Shown piece after piece: positions 24,325-33,961 of a DNA stretch of 64,000 nucleotides (positions are counted from its first letter, which is position 1; every line of letters starts with the position of its first letter). The stretch comes from Planococcus salinarum (GTDB taxonomy: Bacteria > Bacillota > Bacilli > Bacillales_A > Planococcaceae). The position numbers and the translations under genes are program-made. The notes under the pieces are model-generated. The model made no database searches and had not been told where the DNA came from. It saw only the letters and a list, made by a program, of their open reading frames with translations. The DNA is taken from assembly GCF_007004625.1 (NCBI RefSeq), contig NZ_VIFV01000003.1, positions 124,001-188,000 on the forward strand, written 5' to 3'.

Positions 24325-24756
24325 ATGGCGATCCAATCCAACCATATTTTTATTAATATGCCTGTTAAAGACCTGGACAAGTCAATGGAGTTTTTCAATA
24401 ATACCGGTTTTGAATTCAACGAACAGATGACGGATAAAAATGCGGCCTGTTTGATTGTTGGCAAGAATATGTATGTGATGCTGCTGGTTGAAAATTATTT
24501 CAAAAGCTTCACTGGCAAACAATTATGCGACTCCACTGCTTGCACGGAAGTTATCGTATCAATCACGGCAGACAGCCGGGCAGGCGTCGATGAAATCGTC
24601 AACAACGCATTGGCGGCAGGCGCTTCTGCTTCCAACGATAAAATGGATAACGAATTCATGTACGGCTGGAGTTTCGAAGATATTGACGGACATTTGTGGG
24701 AAGTCATGTATATGCCGGATACCGATGATGACGGTGATGAGGAATTTTATGCTTGA
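24325..24756 (+). CDS. VOC-family protein (glyoxalase/bleomycin-resistance fold)
   Basis: This 143-residue single-VOC-module protein has two beta-alpha-beta3 halves: HIFINMPVKDLDKSMEFFNNTGF at the start, and VDEIVNNALAAGASA ... YGWSFEDIDGHLWEVMYM with the C-terminal metal-ligand Glu. It ends in an acidic tail. It resembles the predicted lactoylglutathione-lyase-like group (COG3607 type). A metal-dependent role in detoxification is possible but the substrate is unknown. AAAGGAG precedes the ATG. It is followed by a strong terminator. Confidence 0.8.
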   Translation: MAIQSNHIFINMPVKDLDKSMEFFNNTGFEFNEQMTDKNAACLIVGKNMYVMLLVENYFKSFTGKQLCDSTACTEVIVSITADSRAGVDEIVNNALAAGASASNDKMDNEFMYGWSFEDIDGHLWEVMYMPDTDDDGDEEFYA

Positions 24757-24818
24757 AGAAAGTTGAGTGTATTGGAATTTGGCTATTTCTTAGGTTAGGC
24801 AGATCCAATATTTAACAG

Positions 24819-24863
24819 AAAAAGCCCTCTATTTCATGGTGATGAAATAGAGGGCTTTTTCTT
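24819..24863 (+). terminator. Strong bidirectional-looking terminator
   Basis: AAAGCCCTCTATTTCAT and ATGAAATAGAGGGCTTT form a perfect 17-bp stem with T-runs on the plus side and A-runs on the other. Confidence 0.9.
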
Positions 24864-24890
24864 TATGTTTTTATCGAGTGGGATTAAGGA

Positions 24891-24995
24891 ATCGCCGATA
24901 AACGTTAAAAAATCGCCGATAAACTTAAAAAAATCGCCGATAAAACTAAAAAAATCGCTGATAAACTAAAGAAAATCGCTGATAAATTCTAAATG
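24891..24995. repeat. Five-copy 21-bp tandem array (ATCGCCGATAAA)
   Basis: ATCGC[CT]GATAAA begins at 24891, 24912, 24933, 24954 and 24975, an exact 21-bp period, with A-rich spacers. Every frame contains stops, so it is not coding. It lies between the VOC terminator and the ABC operon terminator, in the 3' ends of two convergent units. Confidence 0.9.
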
Positions 24996-25097
24996 CTTTA
25001 TAAAGATGCCAGCGCCTAAATAATAATGGAAATTAAAGGGGGATACTAGCAGTTTTCATATAAAGCAAAATTACTCCAACACAACAACCGCATTTCA

Positions 25098-25131
25098 GAA
25101 AAAAAGCCAGCCACGGCTTTCGTGGCTGGCC
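25098..25131 (-). terminator. Terminator of the amino-acid ABC operon
   Basis: On the minus strand GCCAGCCACG and CGTGGCTGGC form a strong stem followed by seven T residues, about 20 bp after the permease stop. Confidence 0.9.
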
Positions 25132-25149
25132 TTGAACAGTCGTGTGCTC

Positions 25150-25827
25150 TTAAAGATACTCCGCAAACCGTTTCTCCAGGTAATTCTGGAAAACCGTCAT
25201 CACCGAACAGATTGCCCAGTAGATGAGTGCCACCAGAATCAACATGGTCAGCAGATCGTATTCCCGGGCACCCACGATGCGGGCTTTCTGAAAAATTTCG
25301 GGAACCGTGATCATCGCGGCCAGGGAAGAAGCTTTGATGAGATCCAGGTAGACGTTTGACAGCGGCGGCACCGCGATCCGCACGGACTGCGGAAGGATGA
25401 TGCGCCTCATCGCCTGCCAATACGTCAGGCCGAGTGCTGTTGATGATTCCCATTGGCCTTTGTCGACAGAAGCGAGCGAAGAGCGGAATACTTCCGCAAT
25501 ATAAGCTGCAGAATTTATGCTGAAACCGATCAAGGCAGCCTGCACGGCGGTAAATTCAATGCCGATAACCGGCATTGCAAAGTAGAGCAGGAACAGGATG
25601 ACAAGAATCGGCACACCGCGCATAAAGGATATGTATAGCCTTGCGGGCCATTGCATGATCTTTTTTGGAGACGTCCGGGCAAGCGCCAGGAAAAATCCGA
25701 TCACCAGTCCGCAAAGCATGCTGACCATTGAAATCAGCAATGTGTACCAGATGCCTTCCAGCACATAAGGGAGGGATTCGATCGCCAAAACCGGATCGAA
25801 CAGCAATCCCCATTCAATTTCATTCAT
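25150..25827 (-). CDS. Amino-acid ABC transporter permease (HisM/GlnP type)
   Basis: This 225-residue inner-membrane subunit has an expected five membrane spans. The N-terminal YVLEGIWYTLLISMVSMLCGLVIG is characteristic of polar amino-acid permeases. The EAA loop SLASVDKGQWESSTALGLTYWQAMRRIILPQ (residues about 118-150, with the conserved EAxxALG pattern as ESSTALG) contacts the ATPase. GGAGGGG precedes the ATG. It follows the binding-protein gene, separated by a 275-bp gap holding two tandem 122-bp repeats. No ATP-binding subunit is in the window, so it must use one encoded elsewhere. Confidence 0.9.
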   Translation of the reverse strand: MNEIEWGLLFDPVLAIESLPYVLEGIWYTLLISMVSMLCGLVIGFFLALARTSPKKIMQWPARLYISFMRGVPILVILFLLYFAMPVIGIEFTAVQAALIGFSINSAAYIAEVFRSSLASVDKGQWESSTALGLTYWQAMRRIILPQSVRIAVPPLSNVYLDLIKASSLAAMITVPEIFQKARIVGAREYDLLTMLILVALIYWAICSVMTVFQNYLEKRFAEYL

Positions 25828-25857
25828 CGAACCCCTCCAAATTTTAGTGGGTTATTT

Positions 25858-26101
25858 CTTTGTCCAGACTCCAGCGGCCCAGCTCTTCGGGTCATAAGCC
25901 GACCCAGCTATGCGGCAAAGGACGCCGCTTCGCTGTTTCGTCTTATGCCTTTCAGAGCTAAACGGGTGCCGTCGCTTTTCTTTGTCCAGACTCCAGCGGC
26001 CCAGCTCTTCGGGTCATAAGCCGACCCAGCTATGCGGCAAAGGACGCCGCTTCGCTGTTTCGTCTTATGCCTTTCAGAGCTTAACGGGCGTTGTCGCTTT
26101 T
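25858..26101. repeat. Two tandem 122-bp copies of a dispersed repeat
   Basis: TTTGTCCAGACTCCAGCGGC starts both units (from 25858 and 25980). Each unit ends with GTCGCTTTTCT, and the two copies differ at only a few positions. A third, diverged member in opposite orientation is at 51516-51639. The pair lies between the lipoprotein stop and the permease start, inside one apparent operon. Confidence 0.9.
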
Positions 26102-26947
26102 CTATTCTTCAATATCAGGCTTAACAGAAACATCCGCGCCGCCGAAGAATTCTTCTGAAATTTCAGTGATGGTGCCGTCTTCCAGCATTTCTTCCAGCAC
26201 ACGATTGACGTTCTCCGCCAATTCTTCGTTGTCTTTGTTCATGACCAAGCCAACTTCAGATGGAGCATATTTAATGTCCGGGTGAATGGTGATGTTCATA
26301 TCCGGGAATGCAGCCACTCCGAAAGTTGAAAGGTAATAATCATTCAAAATGACATCTGTGCGTCCGATGGATACATCACGCAAATACACTTCATTGGAAG
26401 CATTATCGTAAGTCACTTCTTCAGCGCCATAGCTGCGGGCGATTTCCATGTAAATGGAGGTTGATGCGCCAGCCGCTTTTTTGCCTTCCAAGTCTTCGAG
26501 GGTTTCAATTCCGGACAAATCATCCTTTCGGACAACTGCTGTTCCGTAAGAATGTTTGATCGGTGTGGAAAAGATGAATTCTTCAGCGCGGTCTTCAGTG
26601 ATTTCAATGTCGTTGGCCGCAATATCGACTTGGCCTGTCTGCACGCTTGACAGCATTTCGTCAAAGCCCATTTCTTTAAATTCGACTTCAAGATCCAGGC
26701 GTTCCGCCACTTCGCGGGCAACTTCCACTTCAAATCCTGTCAGTTCATCGGATTCTTCGTCGCGGAAAGATGTAGCCAATAAGGTACCGGATGTGGCAAC
26801 GGTCAAACTGCCTTCTTCCTGAATTTCGTCCCATGCCGTTTTTTCTTCTTCGGAAGAGTTTTCACTTTCTCCACCGCAGGCTGCCAGTAAAAGAGTGGAA
26901 GCAGCCAAAAAAGCCGGGGCAAAGAAAATCTTTTTAGTGTTATTCAT
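26102..26947 (-). CDS. Amino-acid ABC transporter substrate-binding lipoprotein (family 3)
   Basis: This 281-residue lipoprotein has a signal peptide ending in the lipobox LLAAC (Cys about 24). A Ser/Glu-rich linker is followed by the family-3 solute-binding fold: GSLTVATSGTLLATSF, LTGFEVEVAREVAERLDLEVEFK, VDIAANDIEITEDRAEEFIFSTP. The Asp in the second lobe (RTDVILND) is typical. It would capture cystine or a polar amino acid outside the membrane and hand it to the permease. GGAGG precedes the ATG. The stop codon touches the end of the second 122-bp repeat. Confidence 0.9.
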   Translation of the reverse strand: MNNTKKIFFAPAFLAASTLLLAACGGESENSSEEEKTAWDEIQEEGSLTVATSGTLLATSFRDEESDELTGFEVEVAREVAERLDLEVEFKEMGFDEMLSSVQTGQVDIAANDIEITEDRAEEFIFSTPIKHSYGTAVVRKDDLSGIETLEDLEGKKAAGASTSIYMEIARSYGAEEVTYDNASNEVYLRDVSIGRTDVILNDYYLSTFGVAAFPDMNITIHPDIKYAPSEVGLVMNKDNEELAENVNRVLEEMLEDGTITEISEEFFGGADVSVKPDIEE

Positions 26948-27085
26948 ATCTAATTACCTCCATAAATTATAGTCCTTTAAAAACATAGCACTAAGAAAGA
27001 GCGAGGGCAATATAAAGAAACTGATATTTAAATCACAGAACATTCCACCAAATATATAATAAAATAAAAGTATTATGTAAACAAA

Positions 27086-27122
27086 TGAAAAACCGCCTCA
27101 CCATAAGGGAGACGGTTTCTTT
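27086..27122 (-). terminator. rqcH terminator
   Basis: On the minus strand AACCGTCTCC and GGTGAGGCGGTT pair and are followed by TTTTTC, just after the rqcH stop. Confidence 0.8.
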
Positions 27123-27127
27123 ATTCA

Positions 27128-28792
27128 TTATTTTTTCAATTTAATGACCAGTTCTTCGTCCGGTGTGACAAACACCGTTTTTTGCTCAAAGTAGATGACA
27201 AATCCCGGTTTTGCGCCGTTCGGTTTTTTCACCTGGCGCACTTCCGTGTAATCCACGGGGACAGAAGAGGATTCTCGCGCTTTGCTGAAGTAAGCCGCGA
27301 TGGAGGCCGCTTCCAGGATTGTTTCTTCATCCGGTTCGTCGGAATGGATGACGACGTGCGAACCCGGAATATCTTTTGTATGCAGCCAAGTGTCCGATTT
27401 GGCGGCCACTTTGAAGGTGACATAATCATTCTGCTTATTGTTTTTGCCGACGGAAATCGGGATTCCGGTGCTCGATACATAAGGTTCGACTTTCGGTTTT
27501 GTCGGTTTTTTCTTTTTCTTCGACTTTTGCGCTTTCATGAAGCCCTGTTCGGCAAGCTCTTCACGGATTTCTGCTATATCCGAGATTCCGGCCTGCTGCA
27601 CCTGAGACATCAGCGTTTCGAAATAAGCGATGTCGTCTTCGGTTTTTGCAATTTGCTCCCGTGTTTTGATGACAGCGGTTTTTGCCTTTTGGTAGCGCGA
27701 ATAGAATTTCTGGGAATTTTCAATCGGTGTTTTCCGCGGATCCAGATGGATCAATACTTTTTCTTCATTATAATAATTGTCCACTTCGATTTCTTTCATG
27801 CCTTTTTTCATGCGATGAAGGTTGGCCATGATCAATTCACCGTTCAATTGCAGAAGATCCCGCTTCTCGGCATTGTCCTGTTCTTTTTTCAGTTTCTTCA
27901 GTTTCAGCTTCAATTTGGCGATTTCGTTCTGCAGCCAGCGTTCCAGGTCACCGGCCTGTTGCTTGACGCGGTCCCGCTCGGCTTTGGCATAGTACATGCG
28001 GTCAAGCAGCTCACCAAGATTCGGGAAGTCCAGGCGGGTGCCGGCAATGTGCTGGAGCGGCGTGGCAGAGAAATAACTATTGCCGTCCTGCTCGACAAAA
28101 TAGCCGACGGGTGCATCCCTGCTGAAATCCCGAAGGAAATCGTCAACAGTGGATTTTTTATCATCCGCTGCTGAAAGGCGGAAATGCAGCTCACGAGCAG
28201 TCAATGGCGAAAAGCCGGCAAAGGACTGGACCAATTCTTTTTCTTCCAGTCCGATGAGTGCCTCGCTGTTCGTAAACGGATCTTTTTTATTTTGTGACGG
28301 GGGAAAGATGTATGGCTGTCCCGGTAAAATGGTCCGGAAGGAATTGACGCTTGGCGGCAGATGCTTCAGACTGTCGAGAATCATCATCCGCTTTGAGTCG
28401 ACCAGGATGACATTCGAATGTCTGCCCATCATCTCGACATGCAATTCCCGTTCGATGTCATCGCCGATTTCATCCTTCGCTTTGATCTTCAGGATAATGA
28501 GGCGGTCCATGCCGTGCTGCGAAACTTCCGTGATGACGCCCCCCTCGATGTGTTTGCGCAGGAGCATACAGAACATCGGCGGTTCAGAAGGGTTGATGTT
28601 CGCCTCTTTGCTTACGTGGATCCGTGAATAGGACGGGTGAATCGAAATCAATAATTTATGGTTGCTTCCTTGAGAACGGATATGGAGCAGCAGTTCAAGC
28701 TGGTTGGGCTGATGAACTTTTGAAATTCTTCCGCTGACCAGTTGCTGTAGCTCGCTGGTCATCGCGTTTGTAAATAATCCATCAAATGCCAT
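27128..28792 (-). CDS. rqcH: Ribosome quality control protein RqcH (NFACT family, formerly YloA/FbpA)
   Basis: The 554-residue protein binds stalled large ribosomal subunits and recruits tRNA-Ala to add C-terminal alanine tails that mark nascent chains for degradation. It has an NFACT-N domain (about 1-200, starting MAFDGLFTNAMTSEL), HhH and coiled-coil domains (about 270-440, KLKLKLKKLKKEQDNAEKR) and an NFACT-R domain (about 455-554, with the family's DTWLHTKDIPGSHVVI block). AAAGAGGG precedes the ATG. It is divergent from gmk; B. subtilis has yloB, yloC and remA in this interval, and they are absent here. Confidence 0.93.
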   Translation of the reverse strand: MAFDGLFTNAMTSELQQLVSGRISKVHQPNQLELLLHIRSQGSNHKLLISIHPSYSRIHVSKEANINPSEPPMFCMLLRKHIEGGVITEVSQHGMDRLIILKIKAKDEIGDDIERELHVEMMGRHSNVILVDSKRMMILDSLKHLPPSVNSFRTILPGQPYIFPPSQNKKDPFTNSEALIGLEEKELVQSFAGFSPLTARELHFRLSAADDKKSTVDDFLRDFSRDAPVGYFVEQDGNSYFSATPLQHIAGTRLDFPNLGELLDRMYYAKAERDRVKQQAGDLERWLQNEIAKLKLKLKKLKKEQDNAEKRDLLQLNGELIMANLHRMKKGMKEIEVDNYYNEEKVLIHLDPRKTPIENSQKFYSRYQKAKTAVIKTREQIAKTEDDIAYFETLMSQVQQAGISDIAEIREELAEQGFMKAQKSKKKKKPTKPKVEPYVSSTGIPISVGKNNKQNDYVTFKVAAKSDTWLHTKDIPGSHVVIHSDEPDEETILEAASIAAYFSKARESSSVPVDYTEVRQVKKPNGAKPGFVIYFEQKTVFVTPDEELVIKLKK

Positions 28793-28847
28793 GAAAATCC
28801 CTCTTTCAAATCGTTTTGTTCCATCTTATCATTTCTGGTGTGTATTA

Positions 28848-28856
28848 TGATATAAT
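28848..28856 (+). promoter_or_regulatory. Extended -10 promoter of the gmk operon
   Basis: TGATATAAT has the TGnTATAAT form. No good -35 is seen 17 bp upstream, as is common for extended -10 promoters. Confidence 0.6.
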
Positions 28857-28867
28857 AAGACAGTTAG

Positions 28868-29544
<677 letters not shown>

Positions 29545-29545
<1 letters not shown>

Positions 29546-29769
29546 TGTTATACCCATCCGTTGACAAATTAAAAAGCCGTATCGATTCGAAATACTCGTT
29601 GGTGGCCCTCGCTTCCAAACGTGCCCGCCAGTTGCACGAACATGGCGATGAGAAACTGATGAACTATGTGTCCGTCAAACCAGTAGGAAAAGCTCTGGAA
29701 GAAATCGCGGCAGGCGAATTGACGCAAGTGCGCCAAGATGAAGCTGCAATTTATGAAGACGAAATTTAA
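29545..29769 (+). CDS. rpoZ: RNA polymerase omega subunit
   Basis: This small subunit (74 residues) helps assemble and stabilise RNA polymerase. LYPSVDKLKSRIDSKYSLVALASKRARQL is the family core, with the SKYSLVALASKRAR helix that clamps the beta' subunit, followed by KPVGKALEEIAAGEL. It is translationally coupled to gmk, as in other Bacilli, and followed by a probable attenuating terminator before coaBC. Confidence 0.95.
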
Positions 29770-29788
29770 CCATTAATTACAATTGACG

Positions 29789-29825
29789 ACTCCCAGAGCA
29801 AATTTGTTCTTTGGGAGTTTGTTGT
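29789..29825 (+). terminator. Terminator between rpoZ and coaBC
   Basis: ACTCCCAGAG and CTTTGGGAGT pair with one mismatch, followed by TTTGTTG. Some read-through may feed coaBC. Confidence 0.65.
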
Positions 29826-29843
29826 TTAGAAAGGGTGTTTTCA

Positions 29844-31049
29844 TTGTTGGCGAATCGTAAGGTTTTATTGTGCGTGAGCGGCGGAATCGCTGTTTACAAG
29901 GCAGTTGCACTGGTCAGTAAGTTATCTCAGGCGGGAGCGGATGTGAAAGTTATCATGACGGAATCCGCGCGTCAGTTTGTCCAGCCGCTGAGTTTCCAGG
30001 TCATGTCGAGAAATGATGTCTATTTTGATACGTTTGATGAAAAAGATTCCTCGGTCATAGCACATATCGATCTCGCTGACTGGGCGGACCTGATCATCGT
30101 GGCTCCAGCAACGGCGAATGTCATCGGCAAGCTGGCAAACGGCATCGGAGATGATATGGCAACAACGACTTTGCTTGCGGCAACTGCGCCAATCTGGGTT
30201 GCACCGGCGATGAATGTCCATATGTATGACCATCCGGCAGTCAAGCGCAATATCGAACGCCTGCACGAAGACGGCATCCGTTTTATCGAGCCGTCGGAAG
30301 GATTTCTGGCATGCGGTTATGTCGGAAAGGGGCGCCTTGAGGAACCAGAGAAGATCACGGAATTGGTCGGCGAGTTCCTGGGCCGCGAACCGCTGCTTAA
30401 AGGGAAGAAAGTGATCGTCACTGCGGGACCCACGCGGGAGCGCATCGATCCTGTTCGTTTTTTGACAAACTTCTCCAGCGGCAAAATGGGTTACGCTATG
30501 GCTGAGGCCGCCGCTGAATTGGGAGCGGAAACCATTCTGATCAGCGGACCGGTATCATTGCCGTCACCAAGGGGTGTAAAAAGAATTTTTGCAGAAAGCG
30601 CCGAAGATATGCTGCAGGCAGTAAAGGCAGAATTCAGTGACGCTGATGTCGTCATCAAGACGGCTGCGGTGGCCGACTACCGGCCAAAGATTGTCCACGG
30701 CCAAAAGATGAAAAAACAGCAGGGCGATTCTTCCATTGACTTGGAACGCACGACAGACATCCTCCAATTTCTGGGAACGGAAAAGGAAGGCCAGGTGCTC
30801 ATTGGCTTTGCGGCTGAAACGAACGACGTCAGCCAATACGCCAAAGACAAACTGCAACGGAAAAATGCCGATTACATCATCGCCAATGATGTCAGTGAAG
30901 CACAGGCAGGATTCGAATCAGATACCAACCGAGTGACGGTATTTGGTAAAGAGGATTTCGAAAAATCCTTCGAAATGCTTCCGAAACAGGAATTGGCGCG
31001 CCAATTACTGAAGCTCATTATTGAAAGGGAAATGCAATATGATCGCTGA
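29844..31049 (+). CDS. coaBC: Bifunctional phosphopantothenoylcysteine synthetase/decarboxylase
   Basis: This 401-residue protein makes 4'-phosphopantetheine for CoA. The CoaC flavoprotein half (about 1-180) has LLCVSGGIAVYKAVALVSKL, the PAMNVHMYDHPAVKRN substrate motif and the catalytic Cys in GFLACGYVGKGRL. The CoaB half (about 185-401) has VIVTAGPTRERIDPVRFLTN and the VVIKTAAVADYRPK nucleotide site. The start is TTG 29844, 8 nt after AAAGGG; the longer frame from 29811 lacks a binding site. It overlaps priA by 11 bp. Confidence 0.93.
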   Translation: MLANRKVLLCVSGGIAVYKAVALVSKLSQAGADVKVIMTESARQFVQPLSFQVMSRNDVYFDTFDEKDSSVIAHIDLADWADLIIVAPATANVIGKLANGIGDDMATTTLLAATAPIWVAPAMNVHMYDHPAVKRNIERLHEDGIRFIEPSEGFLACGYVGKGRLEEPEKITELVGEFLGREPLLKGKKVIVTAGPTRERIDPVRFLTNFSSGKMGYAMAEAAAELGAETILISGPVSLPSPRGVKRIFAESAEDMLQAVKAEFSDADVVIKTAAVADYRPKIVHGQKMKKQQGDSSIDLERTTDILQFLGTEKEGQVLIGFAAETNDVSQYAKDKLQRKNADYIIANDVSEAQAGFESDTNRVTVFGKEDFEKSFEMLPKQELARQLLKLIIEREMQYDR

Positions 31050-33435
31050 AGTCATAGTGGATGTTGCTGCCCACCCCATTGACCGTCCTTTCGATTATGC
31101 TGTACCGGAAAAATTGGCAGCATTGGCGGAGCAGGGCATGCGGGTGAAAGTGCCTTTTGGTCCCAGAAAAGTCCTGGGGTTCATCACCAGGATCAAAGAG
31201 ACCTCGGATTTCGATCCGGGCCGGATGAAACCGATCCACGAATTGATGGATGTTGTTCCGGTGCTGAATAAGGAATTGCTCCAAATGGCTGAATGGATGA
31301 AAGAACAGACGGTCTGTTTTGAAATTGATGCGCTGCAGGTCATGGTGCCGGCAGCACTGCGTGCGAAATACGAGAAGCGCTTTGTGCTGAACGCCGGACT
31401 CGAAGAGCTTGATCCCCGTCTGCACCCTTATTTTGGAGACAAGCCATTCATCCGCAGCCAGGAGGCAGAAGAAGTCTTCGGTTTATTGAAAAAAGAAATG
31501 GATAAAGGAACGGTCATCGCCGACACCAACATCCAGCAGCAGACCGCTGTAAAAAAAGTGCGGATGATTCATATTTCAGATTCTGTTGAAAAGCTCGAAT
31601 CCATTGAAATCCGGGGCAATGCGAAACAACAGCTGAAGTTAATGGATTTCATGAAAAAGAATCCGGGACTTGCGGTTGAATCTTCTGAACTGCAGAAACT
31701 GGCGGGAGTTACGTTGCCGACCATTTACAGCCTGGCTGAAAAAGGTGCAGCTGAACTGTCGAATGTCGAAACATACCGCGATCCAAAAATGCTGACGAAA
31801 ATCGAGAAAAAAGAGAACCTGGTGCTGACGGAAGCCCAGCAGCGGGCTTTTGATGCCATCGCCGGATCACTCAATACCCCGAGAACGTTTCTGCTTCACG
31901 GTATTACGGGGAGCGGTAAAACAGAAATATATTTACAGACAATCGACCGGGTGCTCAGGAGCGGCAAAGAAGCGATTATGCTGGTGCCGGAAATTTCGCT
32001 GACTCCCCAAATGACGCTGCGTTTTAAAGAACGTTTCGGTGACATGGTTGCCGTACTCCACAGTGGATTGTCAGCAGGGGAAAAATACGACGAATGGCGG
32101 AAAATCCAGCGCGGTGAAGTGAAAGTCGCGGTGGGAGCAAGGTCCGCCATATTCGCGCCGTTTGAAAATCTGGGACTGATCATTCTCGACGAAGAACATG
32201 AATCCAGCTATAAGCAGGACGATTCTCCGCGCTATCATGCGCGCGATATGGCCATTTGGCGGGGAGAATACCATAATTGTCCCGTTATTCTCGGAAGCGC
32301 CACCCCTTCACTTGAGTCCTACGCAAGAGCGCAAAAAGGGGTTTACGAATTGCTCGTGCTTGAAAAGCGCGCAAGAAACCAGCCCTTGCCAGCCGTTCAC
32401 ATCGTGGATATGCGGGAAGAGCTGAGAACCGGCAACCGTTCCATGTTTTCTGTCCAGTTGGCAGATGCCATCCGCGACCGCCTGGAAAAAGGGGAGCAAA
32501 CCGTGCTGTTCCTGAACAAGCGCGGTTATTCTTCTTTTGTTCTTTGCCGCGATTGCGGGACCGTCATGCAATGCCCGAATTGTGATATTTCACTGACCTA
32601 TCACCGTTCGAGTGAGACGATGAAATGCCATTATTGCGGATACGACGAACGCGTGCCGCACACGTGCCCGGAATGCCAAAGCGAGCATATCCGTTTTTTC
32701 GGAACCGGCACACAGAAAGTCGAAGAAGAGCTGGCGAAGCTGGTACCGGAAGCACGCGTATTGCGCATGGATGTGGATACGACAAGAAACAAAGGCGCCC
32801 ACGAAAAGATCCTCAATGCTTTTGGGGAAGGCAAAGCGGATATCCTCCTCGGCACGCAGATGATTGCAAAAGGCCTGGATTTTCCGAATATCACACTGGT
32901 CGGGGTGTTGTCTGCTGACACCACGCTGCATCTGCCGGATTTCCGGGCTGCGGAGAAAACCTATCAGTTGCTGACTCAGGTCAGCGGCCGTGCCGGCCGG
33001 GATGTGCTTCCCGGAACTGTCTATGTCCAATCCTATACACCCGAGCATTATGCAATCACGTTGGCAAAAGACCAATTATACGAACCGTTTTTCGACCAGG
33101 AAATGGCGATGAGGCGTGCGAGCGGCTATCCTCCGTATTATTATGTGGTGAATATCCAATTCACGCATGAAGACCTGATGACCGTTTCAGAATATGCGCA
33201 GCAGACTGTAGAACATTTGCGGCAGCAGCTGTCGGACCGGACGCTCATCATCGGGCCATCGGCATCTTTGGTCGCCCGCGTCAACAATAGATATAGATAC
33301 CAATGTTTGATAAAATACAAAAAAGAACCGAAACTGACTGAAGTGATGCAGCAATTGATCAAAATCTACCGCTCCGAATGGCTTAAAAAAGGTGCGACTT
33401 TGGCGATTGATATGAATCCGACTTCGGTGATGTAG
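31039..33435 (+). CDS. priA: Primosomal protein N' (PriA helicase)
   Basis: This 798-residue 3'-5' helicase restarts stalled forks. It has a 3'-DNA-binding N-terminal domain (1-105), a winged-helix part and a helicase core with Walker A HGITGSGKTEIYL (about 297), the DEEHESSYKQ box and LGSATPSLES. Eight cysteines in the CRDCGTVMQCPNC and CHYCGY ... CPEC cluster bind two zinc ions. QVSGRAGRD is motif VI. ATG 31039 follows AAAGGGAA; the upstream frame from TTG 31021 is rejected. It is translationally coupled to coaBC. Confidence 0.95.
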   Translation: MIAEVIVDVAAHPIDRPFDYAVPEKLAALAEQGMRVKVPFGPRKVLGFITRIKETSDFDPGRMKPIHELMDVVPVLNKELLQMAEWMKEQTVCFEIDALQVMVPAALRAKYEKRFVLNAGLEELDPRLHPYFGDKPFIRSQEAEEVFGLLKKEMDKGTVIADTNIQQQTAVKKVRMIHISDSVEKLESIEIRGNAKQQLKLMDFMKKNPGLAVESSELQKLAGVTLPTIYSLAEKGAAELSNVETYRDPKMLTKIEKKENLVLTEAQQRAFDAIAGSLNTPRTFLLHGITGSGKTEIYLQTIDRVLRSGKEAIMLVPEISLTPQMTLRFKERFGDMVAVLHSGLSAGEKYDEWRKIQRGEVKVAVGARSAIFAPFENLGLIILDEEHESSYKQDDSPRYHARDMAIWRGEYHNCPVILGSATPSLESYARAQKGVYELLVLEKRARNQPLPAVHIVDMREELRTGNRSMFSVQLADAIRDRLEKGEQTVLFLNKRGYSSFVLCRDCGTVMQCPNCDISLTYHRSSETMKCHYCGYDERVPHTCPECQSEHIRFFGTGTQKVEEELAKLVPEARVLRMDVDTTRNKGAHEKILNAFGEGKADILLGTQMIAKGLDFPNITLVGVLSADTTLHLPDFRAAEKTYQLLTQVSGRAGRDVLPGTVYVQSYTPEHYAITLAKDQLYEPFFDQEMAMRRASGYPPYYYVVNIQFTHEDLMTVSEYAQQTVEHLRQQLSDRTLIIGPSASLVARVNNRYRYQCLIKYKKEPKLTEVMQQLIKIYRSEWLKKGATLAIDMNPTSVM

Positions 33436-33454
33436 AAGAAATGAGGAACTGAAA

Positions 33455-33961
33455 ATGGCAATACGTAAAATCGTGAAGCACCCCAGCGAAGTGCTGGAAA
33501 CAGTTTGTTCGCCTGTAACAACATTCGACAGCAACCTGGCTGTTCTTTTGGATGATATGCACGAAACGATGATAGAAGCTGATGGCGTCGGCATTGCCGC
33601 CCCACAGGTCGGGACTGCAGTACGTGCAGCGATCGTTGATTTTCGCGAAGGCCAGGAGCGGATTGAAATGATCAATCCTGAACTGGTTCTTTATGAAGGA
33701 TCCGATACGGATATCGAAGGCTGCCTGAGTTTTCCGGGCGTCTTTGGCGAAGTGGAACGCTACGATCACATCAAAATAAAAGCCCAGGAACGCGACGGCT
33801 CCTGGTATGAACTGGAAGCGGAAGGTTACGAAGCCCGTGCCATCCTGCATGAAATGGACCATTTGGACGGCATCCTGTTCACCGGCAAAATCACGAAATT
33901 CATCACTCAGGAAGAGTTGGATGAAATGATCCGCGCCCAGGAAGAGGAGGAAGAGATTTGA
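33455..33961 (+). CDS. def: Peptide deformylase
   Basis: This 168-residue metalloenzyme removes the formyl group from nascent proteins. All three motifs are present: [10 protein letters not shown] (about 44), EGCLSFPG (about 88) and the metal-binding HEMDHLDG (about 131). A short N-terminus and [14 protein letters not shown] place it in the type-1 group. It is followed by fmt with a 4-bp overlap, which pairs removal and addition of the formyl group. Confidence 0.95.
   Translation: MAIRKIVKHPSEVLETVCSPVTTFDSNLAVLLDDMHETMIEADGVGIAAPQVGTAVRAAIVDFREGQERIEMINPELVLYEGSDTDIEGCLSFPGVFGEVERYDHIKIKAQERDGSWYELEAEGYEARAILHEMDHLDGILFTGKITKFITQEELDEMIRAQEEEEEI

Noticed and set aside
24883-24995. CRISPR-like array
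   Set aside because: The units are directly tandem with 21-bp period and no unique spacers of 25-40 bp. No cas genes are near.
27182-28174. 330-codon plus-strand open frame opposite rqcH
   Set aside because: It is the complement of a well-supported conserved gene, has a Phe-rich composition and no binding site.
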